64,000 nt of DNA from Primulina eburnea (Eukaryota; Streptophyta; Magnoliopsida; Lamiales; Gesneriaceae). The position numbers and the translations under genes were made by a program. Where the stretch lies: the NCBI RefSeq assembly GCF_022965805.1, contig NC_133106.1:38691881-38755880 (forward strand), read 5' to 3'. Position 1 is the first letter of the stretch. Every line of letters starts with the position of its first letter. This document shows positions 23,752 through 36,424 of this stretch, piece by piece. The notes below the pieces were generated by a model, which saw nothing but the letters and a program-made list of their open reading frames with translations, searched no databases and had not been told where the DNA came from.

Positions 23752-24018
23752 TCACAGTAATACTAAAACTGATGTAGAGTAATATTTATTTGATTCTCGA
23801 CAAGGTCTCTTAAGGTAAGTTTGTAAGGATGCTTCGGACATGTTCTTCACCATTTCCACGAGCTCCCACTGCCCCCAAACAATGGCTTGTGTTCTTGAAT
23901 TTGGCGATAAAGACCTGTAATTATGGTTCCCTAAAAGGGGCTCCGAGGGACTTTTTGGTTGGTTTGGATGATTCTTCCGTAAGGGTGGGGAGCAAACACC
24001 AGATTCATCAGCTTCCAT
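23752..24018 (-). pseudogene. Fragment of a plant unknown-function family (YRSLSPNSRTQAI type)
   Basis: On the minus strand, residues such as SGVCSPPL, NYRSLSPNSRTQAI and GQWELVEMVKNM resemble a conserved block of plant proteins I remember as uncharacterised (some loosely named histidine-kinase-M-like). After ASLQTYL the family-like LRDLVENQ block lies in another frame, so a frameshift is present near 23800-23815. Usual upstream and downstream parts are missing. It is best read as a decayed fragment; it could be part of a larger gene whose other exons I cannot see. Confidence 0.45.
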
Positions 24019-24150
24019 ACATTCCAGATTTTGGTTGCTGTTGGATTGTTATCAATGAGTTCAGATGCATCGTAATATCTTCTAATTAGTTGAATGAATT
24101 AAAATTATAAAGTGTTCCATTGGTTGTTTTCGTTCGTTTATTATTATATA

Positions 24151-26150
24151 TACTAGGTAGTTCTTGAGGTGTCTTATCTAGGTTTGTAGTCCAATATATG
24201 AGCATTTATATTTGTCTCTAGACGAGTATATTAAAACTCTTTAGATAAAAAATTGTATGATATCGAAAGTACTTTAAATCTGAGCTTATGCTCAAATTAC
24301 AAATATTCAAATAGATACAGTGAATATTTACACTTATTATATTGTATATGTTTTGTGTTAGTATTTTTTGGTGTACGTTAACATTTCAATAAAAAATTAT
24401 TAAAATTGAAACTATATTTATGTTAAAAGATTAAAATCATAAATTAATTGATTACAAAATAAAAAATAAAAACTGTGTACATTACGATATTGAAAATATA
24501 ATTTTTCACGTTATGAGAAGGTTAAACTTTATCGGAATACGCGTTGAAATTTTTGTTAGCAAACAAGACAATAATATTTTGATGGCGTTACTATTATCAT
24601 TTAATAATTTTTCAGAACTAAGATTTAATAATCAACACTTTCAAATTGTGATGATATATAGCGAATCATTTTAGGTTGAGGTATAAATATTTACAATATT
24701 ATTTAAAAATTTCGTAGAAAAAAATTTGCAAGATTTTCATTTATGTGAAAGTTATAAATGAAAGAAAAGTTAGGAGATCGATCGAATGATGTGTTTTTTC
24801 TCTTGGTTACAAAGAGAAAAAAATACTTGCTATGTTATACTTTCTCGATACACATTCTTTGCTAATTACATGTTCAATATATCAACCAAATTAACTGGAA
24901 AACAATCATTACTGTACATGTATCGACTGTGGACAATTTTTATATAACTATGTACTTCATAAAGCAGTTGACGAACTAATAAGAAGATTTTACAAGTTGA
25001 AGAACTAATAAGAAGATTTTACTTCAACTCAGTATGTATTATCATTTTACGAAGAGTGTTTACATGGAATCAAAGCTCTTGCTCCTGCTAGACTGTGCAA
25101 CAGACATTGAGACACCCCTAAATACCAACGAGCTTCATCAAAACAACCATGTACATTAAATGAATAATAAAACATTCATCTTATAGCATCGAAAATGCTT
25201 AGTAATAGTCCATGTGTGTAGACATATTATAAGTTTTTTAGTATGCCTGATCAAACAAACGTATATGAAAAATGCTCTCAACTTCGTTACTTTATGTATT
25301 TACATTTTATTTTTCTCATAATACATCAACCACCTCCATGTTAATTTCTTTTGCTTACATGTTAATGACCAGCGTTTTCTTCTTAATACGAGTTCCAAAC
25401 AATTTCTATTCATATACTTTGATATCTTTTATAGTCTTTCGTTGTAATCATCTATTCAGATGTTTTGTGAATTGAATTGATTCTCATGTTTAAATATATT
25501 AAAAACTCGAAATTGCAAAATTCATAAATACATCAACTAAATTCTCAAGTAAAAAATGTTATATATATGGAAATCCTATCTACATTAACGAGTTTTCAAA
25601 GCTCTTTGATTACAATAAGATTTTAAATGCTCTTATCGATTGTTTAATGATTTATATTACAACTAATATTTAAGTTAAAGTTGTCACGTTCGTAAATTCA
25701 TTAGCATCAACCATTTTATTAAGTGTGACACTCTTACAACAACTACCCTGATTTAAACATAGATGCTCTATTTTCAAATTTATAATAACCTATTTATAAA
25801 GTAGATCTATGATTAAATTTTAAGATGAACAAACACTTTATGTCCAATTTCAGACTTGTTCTTAAAATTCTCCTATTTTAATATCAACTCAATCTTTTTT
25901 TTAATTATTTTCAATTTTATAGATTCTTTGTTTTTTCATATTTTTTTATTTTGTCAAGTAACTTGAAATATTAATCGTTTGCCTACGAATATAAAATAAA
26001 ATTAAAAATTACTATAATCAAAATACTTATGGCTTTTAAAATTAAATTACTAAATAAGACCTACATAAATATAAACAAATATAAATACTCATATGTTGAA
26101 CTATAAATCTGGGTAAGACACCTCAAGAATCGAGGTGCCCTTGCCTAGTA
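24151..26150. mobile_element. 2.0-kb non-autonomous element with long terminal inverted repeats
   Basis: The left end, 24151 onward, reads TACTAGGTAGTTCTTGAGGTGTCTTA. The reverse complement of the right end, from 26150, reads TACTAGGCAAGG and, after an 11-base insertion, TTCTTGAGGTGTCTTAC. Similarity then continues for some 50 bases through ATATGAGCATTTATATTTGT. The interior is AT-rich with no ORF above about 70 codons. The target duplication is unclear (TA at most), so the superfamily is not assigned. Confidence 0.6.
24960..25022. repeat. Short tandem duplication
   Basis: GAACTAATAAGAAGATTTTAC occurs twice, about 30 bases apart, inside the 2.0-kb TIR element. Confidence 0.8.
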
Positions 26151-26759
26151 CAACATAACGTGCGAATTGAGAAACAAGATTAATATTTTTACTAAGTTTA
26201 TATGATGATTAGATCAGATCTCGTCTCGTCTCCTTCTGTCCTTCCAAATGTCATAGGACTATTCGGAAATACTGTATCAACTTATTAAGCTAGCACGTCA
26301 CATGTTTCACTGACCAAGACGAGTTTACTTTTGAAAAAAAATCCCGCTGAAATTTGTCATTTGTAGTTTTCGTTATCGATTATTAAGCTAGCACGTCACA
26401 TATTTATTACCGATCATGACACAATCACTACAACTGTATGCTAGCTACCATACTAAAAAAAGGTTGTGTGAGTACGTACGTACGTACCGAATCCTTTCCT
26501 CGTAATTTTCGCATAACAATGGGTTGATAACCATCAATCTTTGTCCCCTCTTCCTTCTAACTTGTATCATCTGCCTCCGATGATGTTTTCTTTTGCTTCT
26601 CTTTTCACAAAATTACGATTTAATAATGTTTACCAGCTTCTCTCTTCCACCGGACATCTAATCATTAGTTATCTTGGAAGTCTCCGCCGATGATCCACCA
26701 CCATCTCCGTCTCTTCAACACCAATCTGAATACGGCCACTCCTAAACCTGGCTCTCACC
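26151..26759. other. Promoter-side spacer of the DUF810 pseudogene
   Basis: TTATTAAGCTAGCACGTCACAT occurs twice (about 26281 and 26380). A GTAC run is at about 26474-26487. The CT-rich stretch before 26760 looks like a former 5' UTR. No gene is seen. Confidence 0.5.
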
Positions 26760-29700
26760 ATGGATCTCTCTTCGCCTTTCGGGAAACTCGATGGTCTTGA
26801 CCGGGACGACTTTCGGGATGCGGCCTACGAGATTTTCTTCACCGCATGCCGGTCTTCTCCGGGATTTGGTGGGCGGAGCGCAATCATTTATGACAACTCT
26901 CTAGAAAGCGGGGATGGAAATGGGTCAGGACCCGGGTCACCGAGGAAGCCACCGGGGGTTGGGATGGCAGTGACGAGTCGGGTGAAGAGGGCATTGGGGC
27001 TAAGAATGTTGAAGCGAACGCCATCTTCAAGACGTTCGAGCTCATGTGGAGCGAATCCATCATCTCCGGGTGGCGCGGGGTCGAGTCCAAGGATGTAGTT
27101 GACCCTACCTGCGTCCCCAATGGCGAGGCTGAGGCGGCCAATGACATCGGCGGAAATTATGAGGCAGCAAATGAGGGTGACGCAGCAGAGTGACGATAGA
27201 CTTCGCAAGACTCTAATGAGAACTCTAGTTGGCCAAGTATGTAATGTTATCGTTTTTGTGTCACTATGAATATTGCATGCATGGTTTACGAGAAATGATT
27301 GAATTTATTTTTAAGATGATAAAATTTTATTATGAAAAGCACACATATATTTCGATATTCCTTGTCGGTTAACATTTACATAACATGTGGCTTCAACTAA
27401 TTTAGTTTGATAAATTAAACTTCCATTGTTCACATACACGAATTTTCTCTTATTAATTGGTGTTTTTTTTGTGGATGCTTGTACTCAATACGTAAAACTA
27501 TATTTTCTGTTCATTATGTATCATGACTAGATTATGAGAAGTGGAAAATGCATTTACTAGACTAAAGCCTAGCCTCTTACAATATTGTTAACATTTGTTG
27601 TTTGATTAGATGGGCAGGCGAGCAGAGACCATCATTCTTCCTCTGGAATTGCTCCGTCATCTGAAACCATCTGAATTCAACGATGCTCACGAGTACCATA
27701 TCTGGCAAAAACGTCAATTAAAAATACTCGAAGCAGGACTACTCCTCCACCCTTCCATCCCACTAGAAAAATCAGACACAGTTGCCTCTAAATTTCGAGA
27801 TATCATCAATTCTTGTGAAACAAAGGCAGTAGACACAGGCAAGAATTCGGAGGCGATGAAAATACTCTGCAACTGTATCGTTTCCTTGGCATGGAGAAGC
27901 CCCAACAGTGGAAGCACTGACGTGTGCCATTGGGCTGATGGATACCCCCTCAACATCCAAATCTACACAGCCCTTCTCTGCTCGGTTTTTGATATGAAGG
28001 ATGAAACACTAGTCGTTGATGAAGTTGATGAACTGTTAGAGCTTATGAAGAAAACGTGGTCGACCTTGGGGATTAACCGGTCCATACATAATCTATGTTT
28101 CACTTGGGTGCTTTTTGAGCAGTATGTCATAACAGGGCATGTGGAGAAGGATCTTCTATGTCAAATGTTTTGACAGCAGTGAAGAAGTGGTCTGAAAAAA
28201 GGTTGTTGGATTATCATGAAAGCTTTGATAGGGGAACAGTTGGAATAATGGAAAGTATTCTTCCTCTGATTTTCTCTGCTACAAAGAAACTCGAAGAGGA
28301 TGTTCCTTGCTACGTTTCAGTTAATCAAGAAAAGGAAGAGACGAGGGATGAAGCCATGGGGAATAGGGTCGACTATTATATTCGAGCATCACTGAGAAAC
28401 GCATTTGCCAAGGTATGTACATGTACATCTACTTCTACACTAAGAAATGTTTTCATTTTCTTGGTGTTTCTAACTTTTTATATCGATAGAACCTCGTGGA
28501 TAAAAATGGAAACAGGACGTCCTTTGAAGGGCAAGAAGTGAGTGAAATGCTAATCAAATTGGCTAGAGAAACTGAAGAATTGGCTTCGAAGGAGAAGGAT
28601 ATATTCAGTCGAGTCCTTAAGAAATGGCACCCGATTTCTGCTGGGGTTGCAGATGTTACACTGCACACTTGCTACGGGACATTACTAAAGCAGTACTTAA
28701 CGGGCACGTCTATGCTCAAGAATGAAACAGTCTAGGCGTTGAAAAGGGCTGGGAAATTAGAGAAACTTTTAGTACAGATGGTAGTTGAGGACTCTGCTGA
28801 ATGTGAAGATGGAGGCAAGGCAATTGTGAGAGAAATGGTTCCTTACGAAGTTGATTCAATCATAGTTAAACTTATGAAACAGTGGATTCAAGAAAAGTTG
28901 AAGCAGGGGCAGGAGATTTACCAAAGAGCAAAAGAAACAGAAGTAAACTTATTGAATCACTAATTCCGCTACAAAGTATATAACAAAAATGATTCCTAAT
29001 ACATGTGGAATCGAAATGTCACATTTTAAGATAGAACTAGAATTGGCACATTAAGTTTTAAATTTTTTCATAATTCTGCAGACATGGAATCCGAAGTCCA
29101 AAACTGAGCCATACGCTCATTCAGCTGAAGAACTAGTCAGATTTGCCAAGGAAGCTGTGAAGAATTTCTTCGAAATTCCTATAAACATATCAGAGAACCT
29201 TGTTTATGATCTTACTGAAGGTTTAGAGCATGTCTTTCAAGATTACATAACGTTCATTGCATCATGTGGTAAGAATTGCTAATTTATCACCATTCTAAGC
29301 AGAAACTAAGTAACTGCATTTTAGTTTACACAATTAGTCTTCTATAAATCCTAAGCACACGTTTTTTCTCACTTATAGGATCAAAACAGAGTTATATCCC
29401 CACACTTCCTCCACTAGCACGTTGTAGCTTGGATTCAAAGTTCCGAAAACTCTGGAAAAGAGCAGCATGCAGTGTAGGAATTGAAGATCCAAACAATGAT
29501 TTGTGCAATGAAGGAAACAATTCCCGTCCATCGACAAGTCGTGGAACACAACGCCTATACATCCGTCTCAACACCTTACATTACATTCAGTCACAACTTC
29601 ATCCCCTTGACAAAACATTAACTCTGTTGCCAAAGGTAACCCCATCACCAAAATCCGGGTTTGGCGACAGAAGGCAACTCAACAGTTCATATTTTGAACA

Positions 29701-30335
29701 TAGCCGATCAGCAATACAAGTTGCTTTTCAGCATGTATCGTCTAATATTTTTGGATTCAAACTCCGTTTTATACGGAAGCCTATATGTTGGTGACGTAAT
29801 AAATTCACGAATCAGGCCAGCATTAAGAATATTAAAGCAGAATCTTACTCTTCTGTGTGCAATAGTGACTGATCGTGCTCAACCACTAGCTCTAAAAGAA
29901 GCAATGAAAGCTTCTTTTGAGGCATACCTAATGGTTTTGCTAGCTGGTGGCAGCTCCTGAACCTTCTCTAGCTTTGATCACCCAATGATTGAGGAAGACT
30001 TCGATAACTTGAAACGAGTATTTTGTACATGCGGACAAGGTTTGATAGTAGAGGATGTGGTGGAAAAGGAAGCAGAGACGGTTGAAGGGGTGGTGGTATT
30101 GATGGGGCAGTCGACCGAGCAATTAATCGAAGATTTCAGTATCGTGGCCTGTGAAGCTAGTGGGATAGGAGTGGTGGGTACAGGGCAGAAACTTCCAATG
30201 CCACATACAACTGGTAAGTGGAATCGGTTAGATCCAAATACCATATTAAGGGTACTTTGTCACAGAAATGATCAAGATGCCAACCATTTCCTGAAGAGGA
30301 CATTCCAACTAGCAAAGAGAAGGGACTCGGGATAA
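26760..30335 (+). pseudogene. UNC-13-like / DUF810 (MUN-type) protein, multiply disabled
   Basis: Exons 26760-27236, 27610-28412, 28490-28942, 29082-29268 and 29379-30335 keep normal GT-AG sites. Together they resemble a plant DUF810 protein of about 1,000 residues, a family that includes PATROL1, involved in vesicle delivery of plasma-membrane proteins. Recognisable blocks are GKLDGLDRDDFRDAAYEIFF at the start, MGRRAETIILPLELLRHLKP, DVCHWADGYPLNI, FDRGTVG, KKWHPISAGVADVTLH, FQDYITFIASCG, and GKWNRLDPNTILRVLCHRND near the end. Lesions: TAG at 27096; a deletion plus frameshift at about 28150-28165, where some 25 family residues are missing; TAG at 28733; a small deletion with frameshift at about 29730-29745; TGA at 29958. 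Each block is well conserved, so inactivation seems fairly recent. No long functional product is possible without readthrough. Confidence 0.9.
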
Positions 30336-31299
30336 TTAAGAACACTGTATACCTCAAAACACTTATAACAATATGAACCAAGAGATTCAAGAGATTCTTT
30401 ACTTATGTGTGAAATTTTCTTTTTAACAAAGTTTCAATTGGATTTCTAGCGGTATTCGTTAGACAACAATCTAGGACAGGAGAGCACACTTCTAAATTTT
30501 GTCTTCGTTTTTCTTAGACCTGAGCAATATTCTATATGTAGTAAACATTGGGGGAAAATCAGGAGTTGCTTAAAAGATTTTTTCTTGTACTACTTTGGAT
30601 GTGAAGTAATTGATGATAATTTATTAGATAATATTACCAGTACTTCTAGGCATACACATCACATCATTATGACATCTGTACCAATATGTTGTTGCAAAAC
30701 TGTGCAGAATAATGATCTGTATGATTTCTGAGAAACAAATCATCAAGAAACGTGAAATACCGAATATTTAGGTTGCCATCGGAGCCAAGCTGGTGAATTT
30801 TTCATAAATCATTGATCATGTGGTGAAATCGACGACCCCTCCTAAACCTTACTCTGAAACCATATTAGTTGAGTACTTTTCTCAAAAACTTCAAAGTTCT
30901 AGATCCTAAATTATTTGTCACCAGTTGTGCATGTTAATAAGATTACAAAAAAAAGTAAAGGCAATGACATGGAAATCCCTAAAGTCAGTTTCTTAATTGT
31001 TATGAAACCATATGAAATATGTATATCCAAAAAGAAATGTTGAAGAATAATTCAACTTAGAAGGATATTTCAATCAAATCATCCTCCCACGAAGTAAAAC
31101 TTCTCAGACTATGATTATTTCATTATCAGACCTCTCCTACATTAATGAATGCTCGTCGTGTGTATGAGAGTTCTCAGGCGTTTATGTTAATTCCTAGCAG
31201 CAAAAGACCTTGTTTTTTCTTGATTTCAGAAACATGTGGTCATCTTTATTGAACCAATGCTACCTGCTGGTTGATGAAGCAAAATCTAGAACGATATTA
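30336..31299. other. Spacer without a supported gene
   Basis: Only short, unconvincing frames. It includes the former 3' flank of the DUF810 pseudogene and the 5' flank of the resistance-gene relic. Confidence 0.5.
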
Positions 31300-31985
31300 C
31301 CGGTCGAGTTGAAGAAATTCAGGCTGAGTTAAACGAATGCGATGCTTCTTAAAAAAATGCAGATTTGATACAAGATGAGGATGAGATGGCCAAGAAATGG
31401 GTATCAGAAATAGGCGATGCGGCATTACATGTGGAAGATGTTCTAGAAACATTTGCCATTGAAGTTTCACTAAAAAGGTACAAGTGTACGGTGTCATCAA
31501 AATATACGCTGGGGTACTGAAGGAAGATATTCCCTACACAATGTAGGGTCAGATTGAGCTGATTAAGAAGTTTGCAAGCATGCGGCATAAAACCCACAAA
31601 CCAAAAAAACGTACCAGGGCTCTCAACTGCTAACTCGATCGTTATCTCATCTCGTGGAGGAAGATTTTGTTGGTTCGCAAAATGTGGAACTCCTAGTAAC
31701 ACAGTTGATGAATGGAGATGATGGCAAATGCCATCGAGTTGTTACCAATCAGAGGGTGTAAGAAGGATCTATATGTAGTCTTCTTCATTTAAAGATTTAA
31801 AGCTGTGAAAACTTGGATATGATTCCTAATAGATTGAAATTTGTGACAAACATTGAAAATTTAGAAACTTCAGACATGCCTGAATTCTTTCCAGACAAGC
31901 ATCATTCAGAAGATGGAGAACCAGGAGTCGATTTTTCCAAAATAAGCCATATTTCTTCAATCATACTTTTGATCATATAAAAGAA
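31300..31985 (+). pseudogene. CC-NBS-LRR resistance-gene relic, internally deleted
   Basis: From 31308, VEEIQAELNE, then (after a frameshift in an A-run at about 31350) NADLIQDEDEMAKKWVSEIG and HVEDVLETFAIEV match the Rx-type N-terminal coiled coil of plant immune receptors. Around 31650-31740 HLVEEDFVGSQNVELLVTQL resembles the segment just before the NB-ARC P-loop. The sequence then jumps, after a stop, to LKSCENLDMIPNRLKFVTNI (about 31793 on), which resembles the last leucine-rich repeats. The whole nucleotide-binding region and most LRRs are missing. It is non-functional. Confidence 0.7.
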
Positions 31986-32575
31986 AACTTCACAAAGAGA
32001 TGGCTATTAGGAATGAGTTTCTCACAAAGCAAGTAGCCCAAGGTACGTCCCTTGCCTCTTCTTTCCTGTTCACGCGGTTTCTAGATAACAATATTACAAA
32101 GCCCTATTGACGGAGTGGCTAAGTTCACCTTTAAGGAGAGGTCATCAAATATTTTCCTTTGTGAATTTTATATTTGAACTCCAAGTCTTGTTGGAGCTGT
32201 TTTAAAGTAATATTATTAAAATGCAAATTACATATGTTTTCTTACACAACTTCTAAGGAATCTTAAACACAACTATGACGAGATTTCCACTAAATTGATA
32301 CTGACCTCAACTGCAATTTCAATACCAGTATGGAGAATTTTTTAGATTAACCAGATTAGAAATCATGCAAACTTTAGAGAAAACTCAAATAACTTAGATT
32401 TAATTACCAGATTATTATTTAAATTTTGCAAGAACTCCCTGTGAGATCTTTACATCAAAATGTAAAATGGCTACAAGATCTGACTTACCATAACCTGAGT
32501 ATAATTTATAATCAGGTATTATTTAATTAATCTCAACAGCAATACACATATACAAGGGATAAGGGAAAACTAAGT
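31986..32575. other. Spacer, 3' flank of cyanase
   Basis: AT-rich with no gene recognised. A short stretch near 32107 (GACGGAGTGGCTAAGTT) is loosely tRNA-like but cannot be folded into a cloverleaf. Confidence 0.5.
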
Positions 32576-35165
32576 TTACCCTTTCTTTGATTCATCATCT
32601 TGATTTTCTATCTTTCTTATTCTCGATACCATATGCTCAGTACGCTGCACAAGAAGAAAATAAATTTAATAAAATTTTATATCAATCAATTGTAAAATCC
32701 AGAAAACAATTGAAAATTTAAGTTAACAAAGAAAGTAATTCAGCCACGTCACATGCTCAGTGTGAGGCAAATATTTCCCGTCAAATGTCACGACAACACG
32801 ATCCTTCCCATCCACACCTTTGATTTTGTCGACTGAACAGAAGAAATCAATTGCCGACATGCTGCTTGTTAAGTTCCCCGATCCACCAAAGGATTTTTAC
32901 CCAAGAAAAAGGAAAAGAAAAGGTAAGGTAAATCATATTGATTAAATATTGTAATTTAAAGCTCAAGTTCATCTTTTTATTTAGGACATCACCACTGTTG
33001 TACATTATAAAAGTAAATAATACCACCCACAGAAGTTTTGGTAATTTAAGACAGAATGATTGAGTAAAAGCATGATCATAAAAGAATTTTAGTTACTGAC
33101 GGAAAATAAGAGGCACTATACCGTCAGAACTAAGACTCAGCAACGACTATTTAGCATCAACACTAGAGTTGTCATTACTAATTACAACAATTATGCAATT
33201 TTTGGGAACAAGATAAAGATCATAATAGTCAATTTATTGAGAATTGTAACTGCACTTCTTCTTTGATGGGAACTATGTTATAATTATAGTAGACCAGGAA
33301 GAAAGAGTGATTGCCCTGCTTAGTGATAAGGTGATAATATGTGAAGGATTGGGAATATGATAGGGATCATAACAAACAAGGGAATTTTCCAAATATTCAA
33401 TTTTATACAGAAATTCAAAAATACATAAAACTCCCTGGTGAAAGGTCAAAGTTTAAAAATAATTTCAGGGAAGCTCGAAAAGGACATAAGAGACAAAGTC
33501 TATCTACAATGGCATATATAAGCAACATGGAAACGTAACTATGTAATTGTAATTTGTATGCCAGCCATATTCAAGTTACAATTAATTCAAGACACTATCC
33601 AGCATAAATAAATATAAAGCAGTTGCCAGGTTCTCTAACAACAAACTAAAATTCTCCAAGATTGAATCTTCACTTAAGAAAATAAGGAATAACTACTTAC
33701 ATGCCATCACCAAATTCCTCATTTATTATCTCCTTAATGCTCTCCCCAAAATGCATAACAGCTTCATTTAACCTGTAAACAGGAAAACGAGTACTTTAGA
33801 GATCTTACAGAAATATCGACAAGCAGCACAACTTAGAAGGTCAGCCAAATGCATACATTCAAATGACATTTTAATTGGTCCAAATATTAGGCTTAAGCTT
33901 AGTCATCCCAAGATTTATGTACTAAGTAAATGTCTCTAGATTGTGCTTGGATCGATGAATTTGACAATATGGATTTCAAACCAACCGATTTCAAACTTTG
34001 TGACTTGTTTGGATGAGCAAAATTCAAGTTAATCAAATTCAACCCATGTCAAATTATGCGATATCAATAATTATGGTGGATTTCAAATAAAACCAAGATG
34101 TATGTAATTTAAAATCCGTACCTAATTCAAAACTCTCCTTTCAGATCAAATCAATCAATCCAAGCACAACTAAGAGAACTGAAAATACCAAAAGCTGTGG
34201 GGACTGGGGAGATGGAAATATCAGCATATATACTTTGCCATTCAAGTGAAATCCCCTTATCTCTGACTCTAATTTCTTTTTGTGCTATTCTCTCTTTGCA
34301 CAGAGCGATATAATTTTGCAACAACGATCAAGGGATAAGAATCAGGAGCCAATTAGCTGCTTCAAAGTAAGTAGTTTTGAAATGTAAAGCCTAACAGAAA
34401 CTGAGTGTGGTTGAAAAGGTCGAAGCTTCATGTCTTTCGGCATCAAGTACTTATCTTCTGTAAGAGAAAATCTTGCCGTCCAAATTACATAAACTACAAC
34501 ATCTGTAAACATGAACACACACACACACACACAAAAGGCTAAAGCCAATACAAAAGATACAGATTAAATCAACTCAAATTTTGTTTAAATAAGTTGATTT
34601 ACATCGCTTCACTCGCTAAATTGAATAACGATTCTTTCAATAGGGAAAAAATCGTCTTAATAATAGTAATAAATTAATTAAAACAAGTCTCTCAAATTCA
34701 AACCCGAAGGCTATGCCAGCAAATCTGACCCCCACACTTACAACATTCAACTGATTATTTTTCTTTCATTGGATGGGTGCAAATACTTAACACACAAAAT
34801 ATAAACTAAAAGCATAGAAAGTAAAAGATTTCCAGAAACTAATTTCAACAAATGAGAAAATTTCAAGAACATAGGACAAGCCAAAAGCAACCGAATTACC
34901 TATAAATAGTGGGTTCTTGAATTAATCGTGGATCATATAATCGGAGGGGAGGTTGCATCATCTCATGAAGGTGATTCTCAGATAGTTCGGGCAGGGCAGC
35001 CCGGAGTAAAGGCACGGTGTCCGGCTTAAGTTGGGCTTGACGCCGCAGGAGCTGAGCCACGTAGACGTTAGTCAGGCCAGTCTCCTCGGCTATTTGCCCG
35101 TAAGTCTTGCCCGAGTTCTTCTTCACCGCTTGGAGTGCCGCCACCATGCTGACTTGGGTTTCCAT
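32576..35165 (-). CDS. CYN: Cyanate hydratase (cyanase)
   Basis: Four exons on the minus strand: 35165-34900, 33772-33701, 32861-32753 and 32644-32576, with correct phases, giving 171 residues, the family's usual length. Cyanase converts cyanate and bicarbonate to ammonia and carbon dioxide and works as a decamer in the cytosol. The N-terminal helix-turn-helix-like domain ([40 protein letters not shown]) is followed by the catalytic domain. The active-site triad falls at Arg89 (codon split by intron 1), Glu92 and Ser115; the spacing of 3 and 23 residues equals that of Arg96, Glu99 and Ser122 in the E. coli enzyme. The ATG at 35165 gives a compact N-terminus; an upstream extension in frame lacks support. 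Intron 1 is 1.1 kb and has a (CA)n run at about 34515-34533. The C-terminus [13 protein letters not shown] is a little longer than in the Arabidopsis protein I remember. Confidence 0.95.
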
Positions 35166-35848
35166 AGAGTTGTTTCTACACACAAATGTTGAGGTGTGAT
35201 GATTATTCGATTTCTTTATTTCGAAAAAATTAAGTGCATTAAATGTCCTACATTTGTTTTTAATAATTAAAAACAAATTGTCAATATATATGATATTCGT
35301 CGATTTTTGAAGCGATTGAGATTTTCTATAATTTTGAAAATATATATTTCATTTTATCAGTTAGAAGTTAAATGTATGTTGATTTGAGTTTGAATTGGTG
35401 ATGATCAGTATCTCACGGAACTATTTAAATTTCAGTTATATGGCTCTATATATATTGAGTAATTACATTACATATTTTAATAATGACTTTGCAATAGTTT
35501 GTCACTTATATTTGGGAATTATAATAAAATTTAACTACTTAAATCTAGTTTGTTGAGCTCAAATTTTATTGTAACCAAGAATTTTGCTGGAGATGATTGT
35601 GTGCTTAAACTACATACAATAAAACTTCAATAATTTCATTTATATGGATATTTGCAAAAGCTTTTCAAATTAATCTTTGATAAATAAGAATAAAACATAA
35701 ACACATGCTACTATTATTAAGATGATACACATCGAATCATCGAACAAAACAACTGAAAGAAGACGGATAAATATAGGATAACATATTAATATTGATAAGG
35801 TATATGTGTCCATGCATGCATGCATGCATATTGTCGGCCTATTGAGGA
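35166..35848. other. AT-rich spacer between cyanase and the Gly-rich gene
   Basis: It holds the cyanase promoter side and the 3' flank of the Gly-rich gene. A (TGCA)n run is at about 35813-35831. No other gene is seen. Confidence 0.5.
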
Positions 35849-36424
35849 TCAATGATGCCCAACTACACCACCACCTCCGCCGGCGCCACCGCCAAACCCT
35901 CCGCCCACTCCCAAACCTTTCCCAAACCCACCGCCAAACTCTCCACCCTTCCCGAACCCACCGCCGACTGCGCCACCTTTGCCGAAACCTCCGCCGATGA
36001 CACCTCCTTTCCAAATACCTCCTCCAACACCCTTGCCAAATCCTTTCCCAAAACCTCCACCAACGCCCCCTTTCCAAATACCTCCACCAACGCCGCCCTT
36101 ACCAAATCCTCCGCCAACTACGCCGGCGCTTTTATGAATGCCACCGCCGAATCCAACACCCTTGCCTTGTCCTCCGCCTTTACCCCATACGTTACCCAAA
36201 CCTCCACCTGCTCCGCCACCAAGGCCAGCACCAGCCCCACCGCCACCGAACCCGACACCCTTTCCAACTCCGCCACCCAACCCACCGCCCTTCCCGACCC
36301 AACCACCAAGTCCAACACCCTTTCCGATCAGAAACTTCTCATCGTCATTTGCAATATCTCTAGCTACCACCAAAGTCGCCACAATAACAGGAAAACAAAG
36401 CATGTATAAAAAACCACGCACCAT
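35849..36424 (-). CDS. Secreted glycine-rich cell-wall-type protein
   Basis: A single exon of 191 residues. Residues 1-22 (MVRGFLYMLCFPVIVATLVV with A-R following) form a typical signal peptide. The rest, from about residue 35, is built of GGGFGKG, GGGIWKGG and GKGVGFGGG repeats with regular lysines. Class I glycine-rich proteins of this kind are exported to the cell wall (family knowledge). The Met at 36424 was chosen because it begins the signal peptide; the open frame extends upstream to about 36541 but without another ATG. The Pro-rich frame on the opposite strand (36138-36485) is its mirror. The repeats make small length polymorphisms likely. Confidence 0.85.
   Translation of the reverse strand: MVRGFLYMLCFPVIVATLVVARDIANDDEKFLIGKGVGLGGWVGKGGGLGGGVGKGVGFGGGGAGAGLGGGAGGGLGNVWGKGGGQGKGVGFGGGIHKSAGVVGGGFGKGGVGGGIWKGGVGGGFGKGFGKGVGGGIWKGGVIGGGFGKGGAVGGGFGKGGEFGGGFGKGLGVGGGFGGGAGGGGGVVGHH

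Noticed and set aside
32107..32190. tRNA-like stretch
   Set aside because: The start resembles a Ser/Leu tRNA, but no acceptor or T-arm pairing could be found.
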